From the NCBI GenBank assembly GCA_014729205.1, contig WJKG01000170.1:1-5147 (forward strand): 5,147 bases of DNA, given 5' to 3'. A program made the translations under genes and the position numbers. This DNA comes from a candidate division GN15 bacterium (lineage in GTDB: Bacteria > Zixibacteria > MSB-5A5 > GN15 > FEB-12). Of the stretch, positions 1-5,147 are shown one piece after another (the first letter of the stretch is position 1; every line of letters begins with the position of its first letter). The notes beneath the pieces are model-generated. The model ran no database searches and had not been told where the DNA came from. It saw only the letters and a list, made by a program, of their open reading frames with translations.

Positions 1-713
1 GGTTGGGATATGATCGTAATGATATCGTGATGGTTTCCGGAATCGGCTGTTCGAGCCGTATGCCGGTCTATCTGGATTTCTCGGCGCTCCATACGACACA
101 CGGTCGGGCCCTGGCCTACGCGACCGGAGTGAAGTTTGCCAAACCGAAACTGAAGGTGATAGTGGTGACCGGTGACGGTGATGCGCTGGCGATTGGCGGC
201 AATCACTTCATTCATGCCTGTCGCCGGAATATCGACGTGACCGTCATTCTGCTGAATAACTACATCTATGGTATGACTGGCGGCCAGGGATCGCCGACAA
301 CACCGTCGCGGGCGTTCTCGACCACGACGCCGTATGGTAATGCCGAGAAGCATTTCGAGCCGTGCGATCTTGCCAGGGCGGCCGGCGCCACATTTGTTGG
401 CCGGGCGACGGTGCAGCATGCGCCTCAGCTGGAGAAGCTGATCATGGACGGGCTGGAGCATAAGGGCATGTCGGTGATCGAGGCGATGTCCAATTGCCAC
501 ACGTATTTCGGACGGTTGAACCGTCAGGGTGACGCCGTGCGGATGATCAAGTGGTTCAAGGAGAATTCTGTTTCGGTGGCAAAGGCGAAGTCGCTTGATC
601 CCGAGGAGCTCAAGGGCAAGTGGATTATCGGCAAGCTGCATGAGGATACTGAGAAGTCCGAGTTCTGCGACGAGTACCAGAAGGTAGTCGACGCGCATCT
701 GGGGGAGAAGTGA
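1..713 (+). CDS. korB: 2-oxoglutarate:ferredoxin oxidoreductase, beta (TPP-binding) subunit, 5'-truncated
   Basis: This subunit carries the thiamine diphosphate site of the cytoplasmic Kor complex, which converts 2-oxoglutarate, CoA and oxidised ferredoxin to succinyl-CoA, CO2 and reduced ferredoxin, reversibly. The reading frame is open from the left edge (first whole codon at 3); the first codons are not a real start, and about 30-40 residues are probably missing relative to usual KorB proteins. Numbering from the first visible codon, I see the SGIGCSSR segment (12-19), LHTTHGRALAYATG (29-42), the TPP/Mg motif beginning GDGD at 57-60 and ending NN at 85-86, and YGMTGGQ (89-95). The C-terminal part (CHTYFGRLNRQGDAV, then a WFKEN helix) resembles KorB rather than pyruvate oxidoreductase. 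It ends with TGA at 711-713, just before korC, so the two are surely co-transcribed. A related 2-oxoacid oxidoreductase specificity (for example 2-oxoisovalerate) cannot be strictly excluded, but the icd/mdh neighbours favour 2-oxoglutarate. Confidence 0.93.
   Translation, partial: LGYDRNDIVMVSGIGCSSRMPVYLDFSALHTTHGRALAYATGVKFAKPKLKVIVVTGDGDALAIGGNHFIHACRRNIDVTVILLNNYIYGMTGGQGSPTTPSRAFSTTTPYGNAEKHFEPCDLARAAGATFVGRATVQHAPQLEKLIMDGLEHKGMSVIEAMSNCHTYFGRLNRQGDAVRMIKWFKENSVSVAKAKSLDPEELKGKWIIGKLHEDTEKSEFCDEYQKVVDAHLGEK
701..707 (+). promoter_or_regulatory. Ribosome binding site that decides the korC start
   Basis: A purine-rich GGGGGAG lies in the last codons of korB. It is 8 nt before ATG 716, a normal spacing, but only 2 nt before the in-frame GTG at 710 that overlaps the korB stop (GTGA). 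This favours ATG 716 as the korC start. Confidence 0.6.
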
Positions 714-715
714 CC

Positions 716-1297
716 ATGGCAACAGAACTGATTAAGAAGATTGAGTTCCCCCATGACCGGTTTGAGATACGTCTGTCCGGTTCAGGCGGCCAGGGTATGA
801 TTCTGGCCTCGGTGATCATGTCCGAAGCGATCGGCAAGGATCCCGATAAGAACGTTGTGCAGACGCAGTCCTACGGTCCGGAAGCACGCGGGGGTGCCTC
901 GAAGGCGGATGTGGTGGTCAGCGAGAACGAGATCTCGTATCCGAAGGCGATGCAGCTCGACTTGCTGCTGTGCATGACGCAGGAGTCGATGGACACGTAC
1001 TACAAGTTCCTCAAAGACACGGGTACGCTGGTAATCGACGACTCCCTGGTGACGGAAGTGCCGACTGACGAGTATTATGGTCTGCCGTTCACGCGGCTGG
1101 CCAAGGAGGAGGTCGGGCACGTGATGGTGGCCAACGTGATTGCGTTGGGGGCGATCGCCTGTTTGACGGGAGTGGTCAGCAAGGAGCGATTGATTGAGGC
1201 TGTGCTGGCGCGGGCACCGCGCGGGACCGAGGACAAGAACCGCAAGGCGGTCGATATTGGGTTCGCCGAGGCGGAGAAAATGAAGAGCGAATCGTAG
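716..1297 (+). CDS. korC: 2-oxoglutarate:ferredoxin oxidoreductase, gamma subunit
   Basis: KorC is the gamma-domain subunit of the Kor complex and helps bind CoA and hold the alpha and beta subunits together. From ATG 716 the protein is 193 residues, normal for a free gamma subunit. It has the family's N-terminal glycine-rich loop GSGGQG (22-27), followed by the SYGPEARGG signature (52-60) with SKADVVVS just after, and a C-terminal segment VMVANVIALGAIACLTG typical of the family. An alternative GTG start at 710 would overlap the korB stop but sits too close to the ribosome binding site. The tight junction with korB, with no gap between the korB stop and the korC start apart from two bases, indicates translational coupling and 1:1 production. 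The order beta then gamma is usual, with alpha expected upstream. All motifs look intact; the substrate is inferred from the neighbours and from KorB. Confidence 0.93.
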   Translation: MATELIKKIEFPHDRFEIRLSGSGGQGMILASVIMSEAIGKDPDKNVVQTQSYGPEARGGASKADVVVSENEISYPKAMQLDLLLCMTQESMDTYYKFLKDTGTLVIDDSLVTEVPTDEYYGLPFTRLAKEEVGHVMVANVIALGAIACLTGVVSKERLIEAVLARAPRGTEDKNRKAVDIGFAEAEKMKSES

Positions 1298-1325
1298 AGA
1301 GTCAGGATACAGAAAGGACACTGGT

Positions 1326-1724
1326 GTGGAACGGACCCTTTTGATTATCAAACCGGATGCAACCGAGCGCAACTTGATAGGGCATATTGTCTATCGTCTG
1401 GAGCGAGCTGGATTCAGAGTCGTCAACATGCGAATGGAGCAGCTCACCGAGGTGCGGGCGCGGGAGTTTTATGCGGTTCACGAGGGCAAGCCGTTCCTGG
1501 ATTCGCTGGTGTCGTTTATGGTGTCGGGGCCGGTGGTGCCGATGGAGCTGGAGCGGGAGAACGCAATAAGCAGCCTTCGCGAGCTGATTGGCGCGACCAA
1601 CCCCAAAGACGCTGCGTGCGGGACTATTCGCCAGGAGATTGCCCGCGATATAGAGAAGAACTCGGTGCATGCTTCGGATTCTCCGGAGAATGCGAAGAAG
1701 GAGATTGCATTCTTCTTCGAGTAG
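1326..1724 (+). CDS. ndk: Nucleoside diphosphate kinase
   Basis: Ndk moves the gamma-phosphate of a nucleoside triphosphate (usually ATP) to a nucleoside diphosphate through a phosphohistidine intermediate, balancing NTP and dNTP pools in the cytoplasm. The 132-residue product is slightly shorter than the common 135-145. Visible family residues are Lys9 in LLIIKPDA, Tyr49 in the REFYAVHEGKPF segment, the VSFMVSGPVV strand (62-71), Arg85 in LRELIGATNP, GTIR with Arg102, and the active-site block NSVHASDS with catalytic His115. The start is GTG 1326, 7 nt after an AAAGGA ribosome binding site (1313-1318); an ATG start matching the family's N-terminus is absent. It lies 28 bp after korC, so it is probably in the same transcript. 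Its presence in a TCA cluster may relate to nucleotide exchange with succinyl-CoA synthetase (inference). A hairpin sits in its last codons. Confidence 0.96.
   Translation: MERTLLIIKPDATERNLIGHIVYRLERAGFRVVNMRMEQLTEVRAREFYAVHEGKPFLDSLVSFMVSGPVVPMELERENAISSLRELIGATNPKDAACGTIRQEIARDIEKNSVHASDSPENAKKEIAFFFE
1693..1719 (+). other. Hairpin in the ndk 3' end
   Basis: Arms CGAAGAAGGA (1693-1702) and TTCTTCTTCG (1710-1719) can pair over 10 bp with one G-U pair and a 7-nt loop. It ends 2 nt before the ndk stop codon. No T-run follows, so it is not a canonical intrinsic terminator; it could stabilise the upstream mRNA or attenuate transcription. It may also be chance, because this stretch encodes the conserved Lys/Glu-then-Phe tail of Ndk. 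Confidence 0.35.
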
Positions 1725-1830
1725 TGCACGGTCCTGGCGGTTCGGGGATACGACCGGACCGCAACGTGATAATTATGTACCGGCTTGGCGCTGGGTCGGT
1801 GGCGAGAGATGGTCTCGTAGCCGTTGCTGT
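1725..1830 (+). other. ndk-larA intergenic gap, possible regulatory region
   Basis: This 106-bp gap is the only large spacer in the window. The larA frame stays open through it but holds no ATG, GTG or TTG, and the translation does not resemble the LarA family, so it is treated as non-coding. It contains an inverted repeat CGGTCC (1729-1734) / GGACCG (1756-1761) with a 21-nt loop, and a lone -10-like GATAAT at 1768-1773 with no good -35 at proper spacing. A promoter for larA here is possible but weakly supported. Confidence 0.3.
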
Positions 1831-3072
1831 ATGAGTGTGGGAGGGTCTGTGGACCTGCAGCTGGCATACGGTGGAGGTACGTTCAGTGTGGAGGTCCCGA
1901 ACAGCCTCCGGTTGGATCAGTACGCACCCAGGAAGGCTGCTAGGCCGGTAGATTACGAACATTTCGCCGCCACGCTCGCTCGATCCGGCGGCGATTCCTT
2001 TTTGGCTGCCGATGGTCTGTTGTGTCTGATCAATGACGGTTACCGGAACACACCGACGGCCTTGATGCTCGACTGGCTCGAACGCATGCAGCCCGGATTC
2101 GTGGGGCGGGTCGATTTCTTGATGGCCACCGGGACACACAAGCCGCCGACAGAGAATCACCTAAACACGATTTTGGGGCCGTTTCGGGCGCAGATAGAGC
2201 CCAGGCTGGCGATCCATGACTGCCGTGATCTTGACGCGATGGCGGTGGTAGGGCGCGATATGTTCGGCGCGACGGTGCACTTGAATCGTCTGGTGCTCGA
2301 TGGCCGGCCACTGTTGGTGCTGGGGTCTTCCGAGCCGCATTATTTCGCGGGATACACGGGTGGGAGGAAGGTCTTCTATCCGGGGCTGACTGATCTGGCG
2401 ACGATCGAGCGGAATCATAACCTGGCCAACTCCATGGATGCGCAGCCGCTTCGGCTGTCTGGTAATCCGGTGGCGGAGCACTTTGACAACTTACTGACGC
2501 TGGCACCGACTGATCGGACGTTCAGCGTACAGGCGGTGCTCGATGCCGATGGCCAGATGGCAGGGTTGGCGGCGGGGGAGATGGTGGAGTCGTTCATGTC
2601 GGCGACGCGCATTGCGGACAGGATGTTCATGCATCGGGTCCCGGAGCGATACGACATCATTGTGTGTGAACTGGCCCCGCCGCTGGATACGAATTTATAT
2701 CAGGCCCAGAAGGCGCTGGAGAATGTCCAGGCGGCCGTGCATGACCGGGGGAGTGTGGTGATTGTCTCGGCGTGCAATGAGGGTATGGGGTCACCGCATT
2801 TCTTTGACTTAGCACAGCAGTGGGACCGTGAGAACAACTGCGCGCTTGATGGTCAGCAGCATTTCGGTTCGCACAAGCTTTCACGAGTGAACGCAATGAC
2901 CCGTCGGATCAAAGTGCGGCTGGTTTCGAATATGGACTCGATGGATGCACGGAAGGTGTTTTACGAACCACTTGACAATCTGCAAGAATTTTTGTTTCAA
3001 AAGTGGAATAATGACGCAACCCTCTCTGTCGCCATAGTTCATGATGCAGGGAACACCGTGCTTAGGACATAA
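1831..3072 (+). CDS. larA: LarA-family nickel-pincer 2-hydroxyacid racemase/epimerase homologue
   Basis: The family founder, Lactobacillus plantarum LarA, interconverts D- and L-lactate by hydride transfer to a nickel-pincer nucleotide (NPN) cofactor covalently bound to a lysine; homologues act on other 2-hydroxyacids, including malate. This protein has 413 residues (LarA about 424). Key positions align: Arg72 in INDGYRNTPT (LarA Arg75), His103 in MATGTHK (His108), His170 in SEPHYFAGYTGGRK (His174), Lys180 of that motif (cofactor lysine Lys184), His196 in ERNHN (Ni ligand His200), and Tyr290/Lys294 in YQAQKAL (Tyr294/Lys298). The SACNEGMGSPHFFD block (313-326) is also typical. ATG 1831 is the first in-frame start after ndk but has no clear ribosome binding site; GTG 1849, 4 nt after GGAGG, would begin closer to the family's usual N-terminus. 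The substrate is unknown; the downstream mdh makes malate an attractive guess. The NPN-making genes larB, larC and larE are not in the window. Confidence 0.88.
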   Translation: MSVGGSVDLQLAYGGGTFSVEVPNSLRLDQYAPRKAARPVDYEHFAATLARSGGDSFLAADGLLCLINDGYRNTPTALMLDWLERMQPGFVGRVDFLMATGTHKPPTENHLNTILGPFRAQIEPRLAIHDCRDLDAMAVVGRDMFGATVHLNRLVLDGRPLLVLGSSEPHYFAGYTGGRKVFYPGLTDLATIERNHNLANSMDAQPLRLSGNPVAEHFDNLLTLAPTDRTFSVQAVLDADGQMAGLAAGEMVESFMSATRIADRMFMHRVPERYDIIVCELAPPLDTNLYQAQKALENVQAAVHDRGSVVIVSACNEGMGSPHFFDLAQQWDRENNCALDGQQHFGSHKLSRVNAMTRRIKVRLVSNMDSMDARKVFYEPLDNLQEFLFQKWNNDATLSVAIVHDAGNTVLRT

Positions 3073-3102
3073 AGATTCCAAGGCAGGAACAAGTATATAC
3101 GT

Positions 3103-3107
3103 GGAGG
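3103..3107 (+). promoter_or_regulatory. Ribosome binding site of mdh
   Basis: A consensus GGAGG lies 4 nt before the mdh ATG at 3112, the strongest such site in the window. It sits in the 39-bp larA-mdh spacer, agreeing with the codon bias of mdh in suggesting high translation. Confidence 0.65.
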
Positions 3108-3111
3108 ATCT

Positions 3112-4038
3112 ATGAACAAGAAGATCGCAGTTATCGGGGCCGGAAATGTTGGTGCGAGTTGTGCCATGTACCTGGCGGAGGCAAATATCGCCGATGTCAT
3201 CATGGTCGATATCGTGGAAGGCGTGCCGCAGGGCAAGGCGCTGGATTTGACCCAGGCCGGTCCGGTCCGTGGCTACAATTGCACGGTCAAGGGCAGCAAC
3301 AAAATGTCGGACATCAAGGGTGCCGATATCGTGATCATGACGGCCGGTTTGCCGCGGAAGCCTGGTATGTCCCGTGAGGATCTGCTGAATATGAATGCGG
3401 ATATCGTGGGCCAGGTCGGTCGTGACATCAAGAAGTACGCGCCGAAGTCCTACATCATTATGGTGTCCAACCCGCTGGACCTGATGACCTTTCACATGCA
3501 GAATGTGACCAAGTTCCCGAAGAACCGGGTGTTTGGCCAGGCGGGGGTGCTGGATTCGACACGTTTCCGCACGTTTGTCGCCATGGAGTTGGGTGTGGCG
3601 CCGACCGATGTGCAGGCGATGGTACTCGGTGGTCACGGTGACACGATGGTACCGCTGCCGCGCTACACGACCGTGAACGGTATCCCGATCAAGGAGTTGA
3701 TCCCGAATGATCGTATCAAGGCTATCTCTCAGCGGACCGCTGGTGGTGGTGGTGAGATCGTCAAGCTGCTCAAGTCCGGTTCGGCTTTCTATGCGCCGGC
3801 GGCAGCTTCGGTGGAGATGTGCCGTTCGGTCTTCTCTGATGAGAAGAAGGTAATGCCGTGTTCGGCGTTCTTGACCGGCCAGTATGGTATCAAGGACATC
3901 TACATTGGCGTGCCGGTTGTGCTCGGCGCCAAGGGCGTGGAGAAGATCGTTGAGTTGAAGTTGAACAAGAGTGAGAAGTCGGCGCTGCAGAAGTCAGCCA
4001 AGACCTACAAGTCGCACCTGAAGATTCTCGGCTACTAA
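3112..4038 (+). CDS. mdh: Malate dehydrogenase (NAD-dependent, LDH-like type)
   Basis: Mdh interconverts (S)-malate and oxaloacetate with NAD(H) in the cytoplasm as part of the TCA cycle. The 308-residue length matches the LDH-like, usually tetrameric MDH group. The Rossmann loop is GAGNVG (9-14), and Asp33 at the end of the second strand indicates NAD over NADP. The active-site loop GLPRKPGMSREDLL contains Arg82 and Arg88; an arginine at the first position, where lactate dehydrogenases have glutamine, marks a malate enzyme. Further catalytic residues are Asn120 (VSNPLD), Asp148 and Arg151 (GVLDSTRFR) and His175 (GGHGDTMVP), forming the usual Asp-His pair. The start ATG 3112 follows a GGAGG site. 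It lies 39 bp after larA and 12 bp before icd, with which it surely forms a unit. Glycine codons are mostly GGT/GGC, unlike larA, consistent with strong expression. Confidence 0.97.
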   Translation: MNKKIAVIGAGNVGASCAMYLAEANIADVIMVDIVEGVPQGKALDLTQAGPVRGYNCTVKGSNKMSDIKGADIVIMTAGLPRKPGMSREDLLNMNADIVGQVGRDIKKYAPKSYIIMVSNPLDLMTFHMQNVTKFPKNRVFGQAGVLDSTRFRTFVAMELGVAPTDVQAMVLGGHGDTMVPLPRYTTVNGIPIKELIPNDRIKAISQRTAGGGGEIVKLLKSGSAFYAPAAASVEMCRSVFSDEKKVMPCSAFLTGQYGIKDIYIGVPVVLGAKGVEKIVELKLNKSEKSALQKSAKTYKSHLKILGY

Positions 4039-4050
4039 GAGGGACATTAC

Positions 4051-5147
4051 ATGGCAAGAGCAAAATACAAGCACATCGTGGTGCCGGAGGATGGCCAGCC
4101 CATCCAGGTAAAGAAAGGCAAGCTGAGCATTCCGAACAAACCGATCATCCCGGTTATTGAGGGTGACGGAATTGGTCGTGACATCATGAAGGCCACGCGT
4201 CGTGTCGTCGATGCGTCGGTGGAGAAGGCGTATCGCGGCAAGAAGCAGATCGCCTGGATGGATGTTTACGCCGGTGAGCGGGCCTACGAGCTGTACAAGG
4301 AGTGGATTCCGCAGGAGACATTTGACGCCATCCGCAAGTACGTCGTGGCGCTCAAGGGTCCGCTGACCACGCCGGTTGGTGGTGGTTTCCGTTCGCTGAA
4401 CGTGACGCTTCGCCAGGTACTGAACCTGTACGCCTGCGTGCGGCCGGTCCGCTGGTTCAAGGGTGTCGGTTCGCCGGTAGTGCATCCGGAAAAGCTGAAC
4501 GTGGTCATCTTCCGTGAGAATACCGAGGATGTGTACTCAGGTATCGAGTGGAAGAAGGGCACCAAGGATGCTCGGAAAGTCATCGACTGGTTGAACAAGT
4601 CGATGAAGCTGAATATCCGCAAGGACTCCGGTCTTGGTGTCAAGCCGATCTCGGTCGGTGGTACGCAGCGCCTGGTCCGCAAGGCGATCCAGTATGCGAT
4701 TGACCGCAAGCGCAAATCGGTCACGCTGGTGCACAAAGGGAACATCATGAAGTTCACCGAGGGCGCCTTCCGCGACTGGGGTTACCAGTTGGCGATCAAG
4801 GAGTTCCGTTCCAAAGTGATCACCGAGGACGAACTCTGGGACAAGTACAATGGCAAGCAGCCGAAGACGAAGATTGTCATCAAGGACCGTATTGCCGACA
4901 GTATGTTCCAGCAGGTGTTGACGCGCAGTGATGAGTACGATGTTATCGCGACTCCGAACCTGAACGGTGACTACCTGTCGGATGCGTGCGCGGCGCAGGT
5001 TGGTGGTCTGGGTATGGCTCCGGGCGCCAACATTGGCGACTACATTGGCTTGTTTGAGGCTACGCACGGCACGGCGCCGAAGTATGCCGACAAGGATGTA
5101 ATCAATCCGAGTTCGGTCATCCTGTCCGCGGTCATGATGCTCGAGTA
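4051..5147 (+). CDS. icd: Isocitrate dehydrogenase (NADP-dependent), 3'-truncated
   Basis: Icd oxidatively decarboxylates isocitrate to 2-oxoglutarate, the substrate of Kor upstream; it can also run reductively. The frame is open from ATG 4051, 7 nt after a GAGGG ribosome binding site, to the right edge: about 365 residues of an expected 410-420 (E. coli Icd has 416). It matches the E. coli enzyme closely: IEGDGIG (37-43), the substrate loop GGGFRSLNVTLRQ with Ser115 (E. coli Ser113), Arg121, Arg131, Arg155 and Tyr162 (in FRENTEDVY), Lys229 in VHKGNIMKF, metal ligands Asp283, Asp307 and Asp311 (in NLNGDYLSDA), and HGTAPKY with Lys344 and Tyr345. Lys344/Tyr345 are the classic NADP-selecting pair, replaced in NAD-type enzymes. 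The C-terminus, with the two further NADP-contacting residues known in E. coli (Tyr391, Arg395), is not visible. It starts 12 bp after mdh, so the two are co-transcribed. Confidence 0.97.
   Translation, partial: MARAKYKHIVVPEDGQPIQVKKGKLSIPNKPIIPVIEGDGIGRDIMKATRRVVDASVEKAYRGKKQIAWMDVYAGERAYELYKEWIPQETFDAIRKYVVALKGPLTTPVGGGFRSLNVTLRQVLNLYACVRPVRWFKGVGSPVVHPEKLNVVIFRENTEDVYSGIEWKKGTKDARKVIDWLNKSMKLNIRKDSGLGVKPISVGGTQRLVRKAIQYAIDRKRKSVTLVHKGNIMKFTEGAFRDWGYQLAIKEFRSKVITEDELWDKYNGKQPKTKIVIKDRIADSMFQQVLTRSDEYDVIATPNLNGDYLSDACAAQVGGLGMAPGANIGDYIGLFEATHGTAPKYADKDVINPSSVILSAVMMLE

Noticed and set aside
3..5. TTG at the left edge as a korB start
   Set aside because: The frame is open to the edge and KorB proteins have roughly 30-40 more residues before this point, so this is an internal leucine.
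1668..1679. HASD instead of the common HGSD at the Ndk active site
   Set aside because: The family signature allows Gly or Ala after the catalytic histidine, so this is ordinary variation.
1729..1761. Inverted repeat CGGTCC/GGACCG as an intrinsic terminator of kor-ndk
   Set aside because: The stem is only 6 bp with a 21-nt loop, and the sequence after it is not T-rich.
1669..1830. In-frame N-terminal extension of the larA reading frame back into ndk
   Set aside because: The extension is arginine/serine-rich low-complexity sequence read from the ndk gene in another frame, resembles nothing in LarA proteins, and overlaps ndk by 56 bp.
3093..3100. GTATATAC palindrome before mdh as a promoter -10 or operator
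   Set aside because: Only 4 of 6 bases of TATATA match the -10 consensus, there is no -35 at proper spacing, and an 8-bp palindrome alone is too short to claim an operator.
2881..3636. Long minus-strand open frames (also 782-1372 and 4537-5067)
   Set aside because: They lie antisense to well-identified genes, have His/Arg-rich unrecognisable products, no ribosome binding sites of note, and are expected as shadows in GC-rich coding DNA.

Overview
The window is a compact run of central-carbon genes, all on the + strand, from a bacterium with roughly 55-60% GC. Six genes are visible: the 3' part of korB, then korC, ndk, a larA-family gene, mdh, and the first ~365 codons of icd, which runs off the right edge. 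Both ends are cut, so the cluster is larger than what is shown; korA (and perhaps a ferredoxin-like korD) would be expected just to the left. Clear Shine-Dalgarno sites precede korC, ndk, mdh and icd. A ferredoxin-dependent 2-oxoglutarate oxidoreductase (Kor) in place of a 2-oxoglutarate dehydrogenase complex suggests an anaerobic or microaerophilic lifestyle. From memory, kor genes beside mdh and icd also occur in Geobacter-like bacteria. I cannot assign a phylum; an uncultured group such as Zixibacteria is only a guess.

Layout: 1-713 korB (TPP-binding beta subunit, 5' end missing); 716-1297 korC (gamma subunit); 1326-1724 ndk (nucleoside diphosphate kinase, GTG start); 1725-1830 the only sizeable gap (106 bp), preceded by a hairpin in the ndk 3' end; 1831-3072 a LarA-family nickel-pincer 2-hydroxyacid racemase/epimerase homologue with every catalytic position I could align retained; 3112-4038 mdh (LDH-like malate dehydrogenase); 4051-5147 icd (NADP-type isocitrate dehydrogenase, 3' end missing). 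No stretch over 300 bases lacks a gene, and I see no RNA gene, mobile element, CRISPR array or large repeat.

How the genes fit together: Icd, Kor and Mdh catalyse three TCA-cycle steps (isocitrate to 2-oxoglutarate, 2-oxoglutarate to succinyl-CoA, malate to oxaloacetate). All can in principle run in either direction, so the cluster could serve an oxidative, split or reductive cycle. Ndk would equilibrate nucleoside triphosphates, for example with a GTP- or ATP-forming succinyl-CoA synthetase (inference). The odd member is the LarA homologue. Its position directly before mdh suggests it may act on malate or another cycle-related 2-hydroxyacid rather than lactate. That is the most interesting testable idea here; no wholly novel system is evident.
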